From assembly GCA_032622095.1 (NCBI GenBank), contig CP136069.1, positions 6,838,036 to 6,902,035 of the forward strand: 64,000 nt of DNA. The letters are read 5' to 3'. Position 1 is the stretch's first letter. Each line of letters begins with the position of its first letter. Shown piece after piece: positions 24,501 to 39,500 of the stretch. Under the pieces are notes generated by a model. The model was given only the letters and a program-made list of their open reading frames with translations, was not told the origin of the DNA and did no database searches. A program made the position numbers and the translations under genes. This DNA comes from Siphonodentalium dalli (lineage: Eukaryota > Mollusca > Scaphopoda > Gadilida > Siphonodentaliidae).

Positions 24501-27500
24501 CATTCAGAGCTCTAGATTTACTTTTAAAAATTATTGAACGAGAACAAATAAAACGATCTGCAAATTTATCAAATAATATAAGAAACCAAACTTCTATTTT
24601 CAGCACTATATCGACAAATTTTCGGATTTTTTTTAAGTTGGTATATATTTATTTTACATAGGTATATATTTTTTTTTTCGTAGGTATATATTATGAGCCA
24701 TGTCCCTTTAAAACCTTGTGACATGTCATGAATACTAATTAGCTTTCTGGGACTCATTAATGTATGGATGTCATAGAAGAAGCGAATGAAACCATTTGGA
24801 AAATGTAACTTTCCTAAGCAAAGGACAAGCTTTGTGCGATGGATAAATATCATATGTACCTTATGCTGTCGTATAAACTGTTTTTTTGGCAGGGCCTAAT
24901 CTAAGAGATCTTATAATATGTGGATATTAACAGTTTAACTCTTCCATGACTGGAGCTCCCAGAAATTTGTTGAATACCCTATGCCAATGCATTCTCTTAT
25001 ATATGCGAGTCTCCCAGATGGAGCCTCGCATATATGGGTCAAAATCTCAAAAGTGACAATTTTCACGTAACACCCCTAATCATTGGTAGAAAATTAAAAC
25101 AGTGCTTAGCTGTGGTTATATTTCTATTTTTATTGATAGCTGAGGTTACATTGAGATTTTAAAATGCACGCGTTTTATTATAATCATTATATTATTCTTG
25201 CTCCAGCCTTCCAAACATTGCAATACCTGTAAAAATGCCATGTAACAGATGGGATTTCCAAACTTTGAGTATAATTTCTTTAAAAACTACCAAATGTAAT
25301 TGATATAATTTTCTCTAAAAAGTATACATAAAACTAGATAATTATTCTGAACGTGCAATTATATCCAGTATGTAAAAGGTGTTTCTGAATTTCAGCTGTT
25401 TCTGCGTGTAACACTTTTTATGTCATTCCTGTTACCATATAACAAAAACTACAGTTAGCAGTTATGAGGATGTGGACATAGATGGCTATTTGAGCCTAAG
25501 TGATAGCTAGGACATGTGATGGCAATGTATGTGAAAGTAAACATGTATGCATTTAAGAAGCTGTTTTTCGATGCTGAAGCGATTAAGTTGTTACTTTTAG
25601 GGAGTATGTTAATTCGGTGTCATTCCTGTTACCATGATATAGCAAGAAAATATAATTAAATCAGTATCCGCTTTATTTTTTTAGTTTACTTTACAAAAGT
25701 TCTTTAAAACTAAAATAAAATGGATTTATCTCTCTGGTTATTTCAAACTGAAAAATCTCATCAAAAATAAAAATGTCATTCCTGTTGCTGTCATCCCTGT
25801 TACTTGAACCAATAAAAAGTAACAGATATGACTAATAGTAACAGGAATGACAAACATATATCAGTTGATAGGATTTCTAAAATAAGAACAGCAAACATTA
25901 TCAAACCTGTATTTTCTGTTGTGGTGTGTACACAATTTACATGTACGTTGTCAGGTAGGATATCTGTGTTGGGTTGCAATCTTGGGATTGGGTGTTGCCC
26001 GAGTTTTCATACCTAATTATATCTTGCAGGTGGGTTAATATGGGGTAGGGAAGGGTGGCATTGCGAACGGACCTCGTGATATTGATGCAAGTTCATTCAA
26101 CATTAATTTTCATAACTTCAGAACATTTAGCTGGACAAGTGGGCTACTAGTAGTATATTTGTCTAAGGTTGGATGGATAGCCAAAGTTAAATATTTTCAA
26201 GGAACGGTTTGGGTGCTGTGCACATTACTTGGACCGAATAAGTGGGTGCATTGGTTGGGTTAAATGGATAGGACACAAAATCTTGCTTTCACCTATCACC
26301 ACTACATGTAGCATATTGTCATTGGAAACAAAATTTTCGCCATCAATCTTCATCAGCATATTTGTTATTTATGGTGTAATCAAATTAATTCTGCTATTCT
26401 TGCTGTAGTGTAATGCTAGCTGCTTAGAATATATTAAACATACAGATACTGATATCTATAGTGTCATTACTGTTACCGTTGTGTCATTCATGTTACCGGC
26501 AAGTCATTCCTGTTACCATGTACATATAGTTTTGCAAAAAATATCTACAAAAATAGTTCAAAAACAATACTGATCATGTTGTTTAGTCTGGACACAGCAA
26601 ACATTCTAACATATCATTAATAAATGAGGTATCATTTTTTTAGAATCTACAGGAGGAAGCAAGCAATATTTTTTGGGGTTTTACATGGAATGAGCATTAG
26701 AATGATGTAAAAGTTATTTATATGTTGGGATATTCCATTGTATGCTTTATATTATGTTTGGGTAATTTTGTTTATGCAGTGGTCATAATATGGGCTTCAA
26801 TAGTATGTATTTGATAGTTAACTGGATCTATTTTTGTTAGTAACAGGAATGACAAGCAGAAAAGCACCAAAGAGAAACAATGCGTTGCTATGGCAACGGG
26901 ATCTTGAATCCAGCTCTGCTGAGACACGTAGGATGTCCCCTGTGGACTCACCTTCCATATTAAATGAATAAACACTCTCCCTATGAATGTTCTAAATTTC
27001 ACAAAATGGAACCCCAAAATGTGCACTTTTGAGATTTTGACCCATATAAGAGAATGTATTGGCGAAACAATATTTAACTTCACCTTGTAAGCCAGTGCAC
27101 AAGCCTTGAAATAGTGAGCCTGTCATTTGCAGAATTGCAGAATGAGGTCCCCAGAGGGTGAATTTAGTGATGCTATCCTGCACAGTGGGCTAGCATCACC
27201 AAATTCACCCTCTGGGGACCTCATTCTGCTTAGGCCTTAGCAGAATGAGGTTCCCAGAGGGTGAATTTGGTGATGCTAGCCCACTGTGCGGGATAGCATC
27301 ACTAAATTCACCCTCTGGGAACCTCATTCTGCAAATGACAGGCTCACTATTTCAAGGCTTGCCAGTGCATTCTCTTATATATGCGAGGCTCACATATAAT
27401 AGAGAATGAACTGGCTTACAAGGTGAAGGAAAATTAACATATACAGTAATGCCCTAAGTAATCGACCTCTTAACCAAAGCAGAATTATGGGTAACTTTTC

Positions 27501-30500
27501 ATGATTTAGTCAGAAATATGGCTTGTTGCCATTCATCGGAAAGCTCTCGCCGAGTGTTTTCTAAGTTAACCAAGGACCATGACTTCAGTATTCAGTACGA
27601 CTCGGACCTCTCGGGCATAATAAACCATTACAAGGTATTATTTTATCACTAATAATATATCAGAAAACCAAAGGGTTAAAAGGTACATGATAAATACGGT
27701 ATAGAATACACTTCCATGCTGGAGCTTTCTAAAATTTTGCGAAAAACCCTGTGCCAATGCATTCTCTGATATATGTGAGTCGCCCATAGGGAGCCTTCAG
27801 GGACGTGGCTAGAGGGTCTCCGTTGGGGGTGTCCACCTTGGGAAATTCCAAATTCCCCTTGAATCAGACCAAACACAAGTTTTGCATAATTCCATTTTGC
27901 ACACCCCCCCTTGCACCTCAGTGCTCAGGCCTAATCCTATATAATTCATAAACCATGGTTCTATATTCCCGGTATGAGAACATTCAGATATTTTAACCTG
28001 AAAATTGCATATATCCTAACATCTAGTGGTCTAACTCCAGACAAATACACACGGCTATGGACAAGAGACCGGGCCTCAACTGAAGCTTTCCTAGTGTTGG
28101 AAATTTCAAACCTCATACTCCCCCTCAGGTTGGAAAATTCTCCAACTGATGACCATTTCAGTCCACAAGTTTGACCAAATGTAGTAAAATATTGTTTTGT
28201 TAAACTAATTATCAGTTTTGTATTGGCCATGGGGGAGGGACAATGACACACTGGGCCGACCATGGTTCGGCCCGGTGTGCAAATTTGTTTGAATCCGAAC
28301 AAGAAAGTTGCAAAATTCTAGCATCTGGACTAGCCTCAAGTCTTCCTAGAGTTGGAAATTTCAAACCTGACACCCCCACTTAGGTTGGAAAATTTCCAAC
28401 TGATGACAATTCCAATGACAATGTTGAACAAATGTATGTTTTCTTAAATTAACTAGCAGTTTTTGACTGGCCACGGGGGAGGTACCAGGACACAAGCTTT
28501 CCAAGTGTTGGAAATTTCCAACTTCTCACCCCCCTTAAGGTTGGAAAATTTCCAACGAATGACCATTTCAGTCAAAAAAATTGACAAAAAAATAGGAAAA
28601 TATGCAAATATTGGTCCAAAAACAATTAATTCCCCCCAATAAATTGTTTGAAAATCAAACTACAAGAACATTATCAACCTTATCAACCCCCCCTGTCACC
28701 ACGTCTCTGGGAGCCTTGCATATATAAGAGAATACATTGGACTGACAATATTTACCTTTACCTTGTCAGCCAGCGCATTTTCTTATATATGTGAGGCTCC
28801 TTATGTGAGACCTGCATATATAAATAAGAGAAGGCACTGGCACAGGGTCTTTGATGCTGCACCAGATCAGCTCCCATCATGAAAGGGTTAAGTGACACTA
28901 GCACTAGCTAAATATTCTGTACGTAAGTATGTAAGTACGTAAGTATGTAAGTAAAAAAAGCTTCATATATACTGCATACCTTGATATGGTATGGCCCAAG
29001 TACTATCCAGCCACAAAATACAAAGCCAAAATACACTGTGAGTGCACAGAGCAGAAATCGGCAGATCTTCCTCGACCCTGTCTGTAGTGTCAGGATTAGT
29101 ATCTATGAAGTAAAGATACAGTAATGCTAAATAATTGCCTCCTTAACTACAGCAGAATTATGGGCAATTTTTCAGAATTTAGTCGGAAATATGGCTTGAT
29201 GCTCAGTGAGAGCTTTCCGATTGAATGGCAACAAGCCATATTTCTGACTAAATCCTGAAAAATTACCCATAATTCTGCTGTAGTTAAGGAGGCAATTATT
29301 TAGGGCATTACTGTAATTGCTTAAAGACAAGAAAACCATAATCAGAAATGGTAACGCCCTCAAGATCATATTACGCATATATATAAATTATAATATAAAA
29401 TATATTGGTTTCTTGAGTGCACCGCCTCAGAATTACGTTAAAACAACTAATCCTTCAAATTATTACAAAAAGCTACGGCTTATTACTGGAGGTTTCTCAT
29501 TCACCACACCAGAAAGCCTCTAAATGCGGATCAAAAATCTACTAATGTAATTAAATACACACACAATACTCTGCAATACAGTTAGTCTACATTCAAACTG
29601 AGGCATGTCTCATACTTCATCAGCAAAATTAGCTGTTATATTATGCATGGTGTTTCCACCATAATATCTTCAGAAGTGGCCCAGCCATTGTTGATTGTTC
29701 ATATCTAAACTTCGAAAGCAATTAACGCGGTCATAACAGTTACATACTGCAACAATGAGACATCCTCGAATACACCAGGCGATAACCCGAAATGTGTTAT
29801 CCTATCGATATAGATCAATTTGACACGGCCAGATTAGCCTAACTACAATTTCCTAAAATAACTTGCATCGCGTGAAACCTGAAGAGTGTTGTCCTGCCAG
29901 ATCCCCATCACCCCATGTCACAGCCAGATCAGCGAAGCAGTAAACACCCATCAGGAGTAATAATTGCTTAACCCTTTGAGTGCCAGGTCGATTTTTGTAT
30001 CAACCCATATACCCTGTGCCAATGCATTCTCTTATATATGCGAGTCGACTCGCATATATAAGAGAATGCATTGGCCTAACAATTTTTTTTTTTTTTACAA
30101 TTTTTTACAATTTTAATAATTTATTCTTATATTCTTTAACAGACTTATTTTGCAGGTTTATGGTCGATGAGATCGGCCCCTGACACTCAAAGGGTTAATG
30201 ATCTATCACTTCCTATTCAGGTTTTATATAGTTATGTAAATAATAAAAATAACTCGAAGACACCTGTCCGGAAATGCCTCTATCAATTAATATTGATTTT
30301 TATCTACCATTTCATACGAAATTCCCTGATGCAATTGGCGATAAAAACATCCGTATCATTACTGCAGTTGCGATCCAAGGCGCTCATGACGTCGTTGACT
30401 GGTTCAAAATCATGAATGAACTGACGTCACATAAATCGTGTGAAAAATCAAAATGACATTCCAACGTATCTTCTTGCGTACTATAAACAAATAGTTCCAA

Positions 30501-33500
30501 GGTTTTAACATTATTTGATTGCCTACCATCATGGGTATTATGGTATAACATATCACATCTCGGCTAGATATTGTTACCAACATGACGTATTTAAATTAAT
30601 CCCGCCGTGCATCCCCATCACCAACACGACATAATTTTGGTACCATGTGTTGCGTTCTAAAAATAGGTCGATTGCAGTGGATTCGTAGAGATGGCGAAAT
30701 ATGAGTGCGACAGAGAATATTGTTTGATCGAAAGCATTTGAATTAATGCGTCACAAGACTCGCCTTGATGCTGGCTAATAGATATTTGTCCCTGCTAGGT
30801 GTTGGGAATGTCGTCACACAACACGCTCATGTCTGGATACAGTCTTACACGCACACGCCCAGACCCAGACGTAAGAATCACATTACACACATACGCTCTT
30901 TATCAACAACACTGCGGATAGGAACGCTCTTTAACTATCAATGCGATTAATCCCGAAGTGCCGTTTTTTGTGACTGAGAGTGGAGAACGGGTGCTCTGAG
31001 CTTCTCCAAAACGCCGCGACGACCATTCCCGTGGGTTTTACCATTAGATGGGAAGTTTGAGCCCAATTTGTCCAGCCGTTTTCGAGTCTATAAAGGACAC
31101 ATATATTTATATATATACGTAGTTCTCAAAATATATAGGAGATATGCCATATTATATACCATTTGAAAGAGAAAGCTCCAGAACATTGTTTACTGCAGAC
31201 CCACAAAGTATGAATTAAGTTAGAGTAATGCCCTAAATAATCGACTCCTTAACCACAGCAGAGCTTTCTGATGAATTGCAGCAAGCCATATTTCCGACTA
31301 AATCCTGAAAAATTCCCCATAATTCTGCTGTGGTTTAGGGGTCGATTATTTAGGACATTACTGTACCATTTCAATCAACTTACATTATATTTCTGGAAGA
31401 ACTTGAGATATCTGAGTATACCAAACCAAGCAAACATTGTCCCGGTTCCCAAAAGTAAACCGCAGGCGTCAAATATTTTGGAAGTGCTCAACACGTTCTG
31501 AAATAAAATAAATGAAAGTGTCCATGAAACTGTAGCTCAACTTGGAGAGGTGATAATTTGATATGTTATTCAATGGAGTGATTAGGAATGTGGAAAGTTG
31601 AAATGTCTAAGTATAATATTTAATATATCATCCTGAAGATCAGTGTGAAGTTTACTGACAATCGGACAAGTAGGGTGTCATCTGTAGGGTGTACCAAATG
31701 ATTTAGTCATGCAAACAGTAAAATCCAAGTCGCAGCTGGCAGCCATATTTTTCATCAAAATTTTGACGACAAATTCATCATGATCAGACGAACACTCCGG
31801 CCTGTAGCCTGTGCTAATTTTTAAATCCAAGATGGCCGTTGGTGGCCATGTTTTTTTTGCCAAATGACCCCAAAATGATTTTTTCTAATCTACATGTCAA
31901 TGTCAACAGCTATGACAAATTTCATGATCCGACCAAAGGTATGACCTGTTGCCTGTAGTAATGGAAATTGTTGATGGATGTCTCCACACACACAAATGCA
32001 CACATGTACTCACGAACATATGGACAATGGATACCAAGCCATTGCAATAGCTCAAACTTTACAAGTAAAGTTGAGCTAACAAAGTATAAATAGGGTAACA
32101 GCAATTTAACCCTTGGATGATGGGAGCTGCGTTGATGCAGCATTAAAAATCCTGTGCCAGTGCATTTTATAATATATGTGATTCTCCTATAGGGAGCCTC
32201 GCATATATAAGAGAATGCATTGGCCTAACACTATTTACCATGATCTTATAAGCCAGAGCATTCTTATGTATGCGAGGCTTCATATGGAGGATTCACATTT
32301 ACATGTATATAAGAGAATGCACACTTGCACAGGACCATTAATGCTGCACCAGCACAGCTCCCATCATGAAATGGATAATAACCTAGGCGATATATAACGT
32401 TTAATGTTTAACCCACATGGAGCCTCACACAGATGAAAGCATGCACTACAGAGTGTCGTCTACTGCAGTCTATGTGGGGCTCTCTAAAGGGTTAATAACC
32501 CAGGTCATATATAAAGTTTAATGTTTAACCCACATGGAGCCTCGCACAGATGAAAGCATGCACTACAGAGTGTCGTCTGCTGAAGTCTATGTGGGGCTTT
32601 GTACGGGTCATAAAAGGATTAAAATATGAAGCATGGGGTGAAGAAAATAGTTGATAAAAACAGAGTCTGTTTTTTTTTATTCACTTTCTTTTCCATTATT
32701 TATACATTTTTATGCAAAGAAATAACTCAATTAATTTTATAATTTGCGTGATACTTCTCGTATTTAAAAGTTTTGTGAAATTTTTATAATTTTCCCCTCT
32801 TCATTTTTTTTCAACCCAAATGTTCATAAAACAGGCTATTTTATTGTTGGGCCTACAGTAATGCTCTAAATAATCAACCCCTTAACCACAGCAGAATTAT
32901 GGGTAACTTTTCAGGATTTAGTCGGAAATATGGCTTGTTGCCATTCATCGGAAAGCTCTCGGGGAGAGCTTTCCGATGAATGGCAACAAACCATATTTTC
33001 GACTAAATCCTGAAAAGTTACCCATAATTCTGCTGTGGTTAAGGGGTCGATTACTTATGGCATTATGGTAACTCTAAAAAGGAAAATGCGAATATAACAA
33101 ACTCTTCATTGAAAGCCCTTGTGACGGTAAATATCACAAACTCTTCATAGAAAGCCCTTGTGACGGTAAATATCACAAACTCTTCAATGAAAGCCCTTGT
33201 GACGGTAAATATCACAAACTCTTCAATGAAAGCCCTTGTGACGGTAAATAATACAAACTCTTCATAGAAAGCCCTTGTGACAGTAAATATCACAAACTCT
33301 TCATAGAAAGCCCTTGTGACGGTAAATAATACAAACTCTTCATTGAAAGCCCTTGTGACGGTAAATATCACAAACTCTTCAATGAAAGCCCTTGTGACGG
33401 TAAATATCACAAACTCTTCAATGAAAGCCCTTGTGACGGTAAATATCACAAACTCTTCAATGAAAGCCCTTGTGACGGTAAATATCACAAACTCTTCAAT

Positions 33501-36500
33501 GAAAGCCCTTGTGACGGTAAATATCACAAACTCTTCAATGAAAGCCCTTGTGACGGTAAATATCACAAACTCTTCAATGAAAGCCCTTGTGACGGTAAAT
33601 AATACAAACTCTTCATTGAAAGCCCTTGTGACGGTAAATATCCAAATTCCACTGAGATCCTCTAACCCCTGTTGTATAACAAGTTCATATATTTGTATAA
33701 GATGCATTATCCGATTAAACACCCCGTAAATTACTATTTCTTTGGGGATGAAGATGGATAACTCTAAAATCAAGTGGTAATATGGCAAAATTTCATGATA
33801 ATCAAGTGATAATGTGGCCAAATTTCATTGAACAACATATTGATTTATTAACAATTTTAGGAAATTTTATACCATAGCTGACAGTGATTAGCCTTATTTT
33901 GTTGTAATTAAACGATTCTGATAACTAAAGCGTATTTTGAAGAAATATTGTTGTTGTAACTTGATGATATGGGGACCGTCTGATCGGATTGAGTACCTTT
34001 AATTTATACCCTAAATGAAGATATGCACATTTTGTGCAGTACACATACTCATTGTTAGTTTGAAAGTTTGGCGGTGTTGTGTTATTTGGTGCTTTTCTTC
34101 ATGAAATTTTTCCAAATTTTGCGCTTTAAATATCTTTGACTTATGATAGTGCATATTACTTTGAGGCTTAATATAATATAATTTAAGATAAGAGAGCTTT
34201 TTTAGCGCACCTCCGATTGGCAAAATCTAACAGACTGATTTATGATACATTATCTCTGAGCCAAATTTTTTTAAAGTTAATCCATCAATGAGGGTCCCCC
34301 CACATCGACCCTCCCCTCTTTTTATATGCGGGATTTAGACCATCAATGAGGGCCCCCCCCACATCCACCCTCCCTCTTTTTTGTGTATGCAGGATATAGG
34401 CCACCAATGGGGGTTCCACCCCCCCCCCCCCCACATCCACCCTCCCCTCTTTTTGTATGCAGGATTTAGGCAATCAATGAGGGCCCCCATGTCCACCCTC
34501 CTCTCTTTTTGTACGCAGGATTTAGGCCATCAATGAGGGCCCCCATTTCCACCCTCCTCTCTTTTTGTATGCAGGATTTAGGCCATCAATGAGGGCCCTC
34601 CCATGTCCACCCTCCTCTCTTTTTGTATGCAGGATTTAGGCCATCAATGAGGGCCCTCCCATGTCCACCCTCCTCTCTTTTTGTACGCGGATTCAGGCCC
34701 ATTTCAGGAGGTAGGTATTCAGGATTCAACAAGAAGGCTGGTATGGTATGGGATACCTAGGATCAGATTGAAGTTCCCCAATTGAAGTTGGTGATGTTCA
34801 CCCATTAGTCACCTCGATTATGCATTTTATCTTCTGCAAATTAGGGATATAGAAACTGAACAAAAGGGAAAAAATTACTAAAACAAGGTTAATATGAGAC
34901 TGTATATACTTCCCAGAAGATGACGCCTAAGCAGAATGAGCTACCCAGAGGGTGAATTTGGTAATGATAGCTTGCTATGCAGGATAGTCACTAAATTAAC
35001 CCTCTGGGGGACCTCATTCTGCAGATGTCAGACACTCTATATCCAAGCTTGGGTGAGACGTTCATCAATATTGACTAATTGTCCCCATCAAAATTGAAAA
35101 TTTGCAGTGGATATAAGAATGGGTTCCGTCCGTCTGTCTGTCCGTCCATCCCTAAATTGTAAGAGTCATAACTTGAACAAATGTCAACGGATTTCAAAGA
35201 TATTTGGTATATGAGTTCACCTGACCATTACCTAGAATCAGTTCGCAAGCCAGATCCGGCCGAATATTTTTACCGAAGTTATTGGACTTTGTTTATTATT
35301 TTTGTCGAATTTACCAAATAGCAAATAGAGGATGTCACAGAGCTCATTTCCACAAATCTCAACAGATTTCAAAGATATTTGGTATATGAGTTCACCTGAC
35401 CATTACCTAGAACAAGTTCGCAAGCCAGGTCCAGCCGGATATTTTTACGGGAGTATTTTTGTCGAATTTAACAATTAGCAAATAGACGACGTCACAAGGC
35501 TCATTTCCACAAATCTCAACGGATTTCAAAGATATTTGGTATATGAGTTCACTTGACCATGCAGTATCTAGAACGAGTTCGCAAACCAGGTCCGGCCGGA
35601 TATTTCAAGCGGATTTATTGGACTTTGTTTATTTTTGTGTGTGCACGATTTCAAAAAAATTTGGTATATGAGTTCACATGACCAGTATCTAAAACGAGTT
35701 CGCAAACCAGGTCCGGGCGGATATTTTCAGGAGAATTATTGGACTTTGTTTATTATTTTTGGTGCAAATGGACGACGTCACATGGCTAATTTCCACAAAT
35801 GTCCGTACCTAAAATGAGTTCGCAAGCCAGGCTTTTTGACAAAATCCCACCTCTTGTTTAGCACATACTGAGAACTTAAACATTATTGAGAATGCACTTC
35901 CCCAACTGCACAATTCGGCGGGGGATACTGCCGTCTGCGACTGCTTGTTACCTTTGTTTTGAATGGCAATATTCATACTAGAAAAAAAACACACAAGCTA
36001 AATTGTGGGGAAATATGCTGGATAATTGTGACCCGCCATATCAAATCCAGTCGTATTTACCCTGAGCCAATGCATTCTCTTATATATGCGAGTCGACCAT
36101 AGGTCGCCTCGCATCGGTCGACTCGCATATATAAGAGAATGCATTGGCCTAACAATTTTTTATAATTTGTTTTTAAATAAATGTTTCTTACAATTTTTAG
36201 GACATAAAATAAAAAACATCCATCACCCTGCAGGGAGCCTCACACATATATAGAAGCACATAGAAGAGTGTCGTCTGCTCATGTTTGTCTGGGGCTCTGT
36301 ATGGGTGAAATTATAAAATTGTTAAAGATTATAAGAAAAAATTATTAAAATTGTAAAAAATTGTTAGGCCAATGCATTCTCTTATATATGCGAGGCGACC
36401 TATGGTCGACTCGCATATATAAGAGAATGCATTGGGACAGGGTAAACAAAATCCCGACTTACGACTGGATTTGATATGGCGGGTCACATTGGCGATTCAA

Positions 36501-39500
36501 GAAGGTAGGTATGTTAGATACGTAACCCTCATAATCGAACAATGTATCATAGCAGATAGTAAAGCCATCAGACCTTGTAAGTTTTTAAAATGGCCATCCA
36601 TGAGATTTTTGCCTGAAGATGATAGAACTTAATGAGTTAATTAATTTATATTTATATTTTTGCCCAAAGATGATAGAATTTTATGAGTTAATTTATATCT
36701 GTTTATATTTAGTCATTATATATAAAAGAGTTATTAAACTACTGCTACTGTGAGATACATTCATGTTATATGAAATATTATTATCCATCCCTTAACTAAC
36801 ACCATTTCCGATTGGGCAAAAGCCGCCACGTGATAGTCCTGGAAAAAGTCATATTGGACTGCCGAATGTCATATTGGACTCCCAAGTGTGCAATATGACT
36901 TTTTTATCGGGACTCTGTGACGTCACGAATTAACTTTTGCGAAATGAATCGGTGAAATTGTGATGCGCGCGCAACACTGGTGAATTAGCAGACGTTTCAC
37001 TTCCGCATTGAGTTTTGTTTTTCATTTCCGTGTTTACTGTTCCAAATTATGCTTTCTGATTATCAATACAGGCTTTAATAGATAATTAAGTGCCGACAAA
37101 TACCAAAAGTAACCACAACAGTTTTATTCCCAAAATTTTGATAATCATACAGATGGATAATAAAAATGTCGTTATACAATGTTGTGTACAGTATGAGTTT
37201 TTCTTGTACTCGTCCAGGTTGTGGTGAAAAGTCATATTGGACTCGACACTGCGTGTCTCGTCCAATATGACTTTTCACCACAACCTGGACTCGTTCGTCC
37301 AATATGACTTTTCACCACAACCTGGACTCGTACAAGAAAAACACATACTGTACACAACATTGTATAATAACTTTATAATATGCGTTGAAGAGCTGACAAA
37401 TTGTCAAACTTACTCAAATGTCATGGACAACTACATGTAAGCTATACCAAAACTTCAAAAAGGTCCAAGATTTTGTACTGGTGGAATACAATCTCTACGG
37501 TAGTCAGAGTAATAGTTTCAGGGGGCATCAAGCCTTGAAATAGGTTGTCTGTCATTTGCAGAATGAGGTCCCCAGAGGGTGAATTTAGTGATGCTACCCC
37601 GCATAGTGGGCTAGCATCACCAAATTCACCCTCTGGGGACCTCATTCTGCAAATGACAGACACCCTATTTCAAGGCTTGCATGGCATGATCTATTCACAT
37701 ACCCTGTTTTCAATGGCAATCTTGGTGCCAGAACCAACAATGGTTAATACATCCATGCAGACTATCAGAATATACCAGAAGTTTATGAAGTCCAGCCGAT
37801 CACTCAATCCTAATTGTTTGTCATAGTTGTCTTTGAAGAATGCAATTGTTTTCTGAAAAATAAGATTTTATTGTTTATGGTTGGATGGTTTATTAGCAAA
37901 GTCAACACTTAACCCTTTACCCAACAGAACGGCCCTGTGCCAATGCATTCTCTTATATATGCGAGTCGACCATAGGTCGCCTCGCATATATAAGAGAATG
38001 CATTGGCTTAACACATATTAAAGAAAAAATGGTAAAAAGTGTTAAAAAAAAGTTTTTTTTAGGCCAATGCATTCTCTTATATATGCGAGGCGACCTATGG
38101 TCGACTCGCATATATAAGAGAATGCATTGGCACAGGGCATAACTGTAACTATCACAATGTGCTCAATGAGCCGGTTCCAATGATACCCATATTTCCATGG
38201 TTTTATTGAGACAGACCGAAGATAATTTAGGCTCTTAGGGCGTTTCTGGGCGTTCTGTTGGGTAAAGGGTTAAGTTGCAACATGCTATACAACTTTATAT
38301 GCATATATACAAACAATACATAACATACATGTACATCAATAAATGAGTCCATCATATTATATGATATTAATAATAAATACAAATAAAGCTAATACATTCA
38401 ACAATATTTGTTCTTAAATGGTATAACTCATATAATATTTACATTATATATAATAGACAATGTAATACTTGCGTCATGGTATCTTTATAAACGCTAATTT
38501 TAAGAAAATGCTCACTCTTTTCAATATACTTAAATTAAGCAGTAACAGCAATCTGTAGAATTTATTTCTGTTATGATTTTCCCAGTAATACTTCGGGATA
38601 TAGGTTTCTCGCAGGTCGTTAAGTTCTGCACACAAAATAACAAAATGGTATTCATCAGACATTTTCGCCACATAACGGGCATTTCATGTCTTTACATGTA
38701 CTTTATCAAAATACTTCAAAGCAGCTGAACCAAAATTTACTTTTGCCAAACAAAAATATTTTTTGCCAAATTCTTTTAGAAATTGTCGAATGCTATCAGA
38801 GAAAGTATAAGTTTCTGCAATATATGAGTCTTGTGTTTCGACAACCACTGTTTGAATGACTTTTAATATTGATAGGAAAGGAGTTAGTTAATAATTATTC
38901 TCGAATCTCTATTGCGCTTCATCATACAACACTAGACCAATCACTGAACCAAAACATTGTAGAATGAGTTATAGTCGGTCTCAGAAACACGCTCCGTAGG
39001 GAAATGGTGTTCACTTTATATTGAGAATGGTTTCTAGGGTACTTTTCGATGAGGAATTTCATGGTGCCGGCTGATTTTTTTAAAAAGGTGCCCAAGTTAG
39101 GGTTTTAGGGGCCTGAACCCCAATTTCGGGTTTCAGCCCTTTTTTCTCAGATTTCACACCAATAAATAATATTTGTTAGTTCAATTCACTTACATGTAGT
39201 AAGCAGACATTAATGCTCATCATATTCCCGCGAAATTTTTGTAAAAAGAACCAAAATTAGGTTTTTAGCAGCCTGAACCCCAATTTTGGGGTTCAGCCCT
39301 TATTCCCCAGATTGTATGCCTAAAAATATATTTGATTCTCCCCAATAAGTTTAATTTAAAAGTAATGAGGATTGTAGTTTTATAATCACAGCCACAATAA
39401 ATACAAGTAATCCCCACCTGCTAAGTGGGCTAGCATCACTAAATTCACCCTCTGGGAACCTCATTCTGCTGGGCCTCATCATCTAGGAATTAAGTATAGT

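Noticed and set aside
33063-33821. 252-codon minus-strand frame with 13-residue repeats
   Set aside because: It is the translation of a 39-bp minisatellite in mucolipin intron 9; periodicity divisible by three explains the open frame.
34287-34695. Possible CRISPR-like array (regular 56-bp period)
   Set aside because: Contiguous tandem repeat without unique spacers, in an animal intron.
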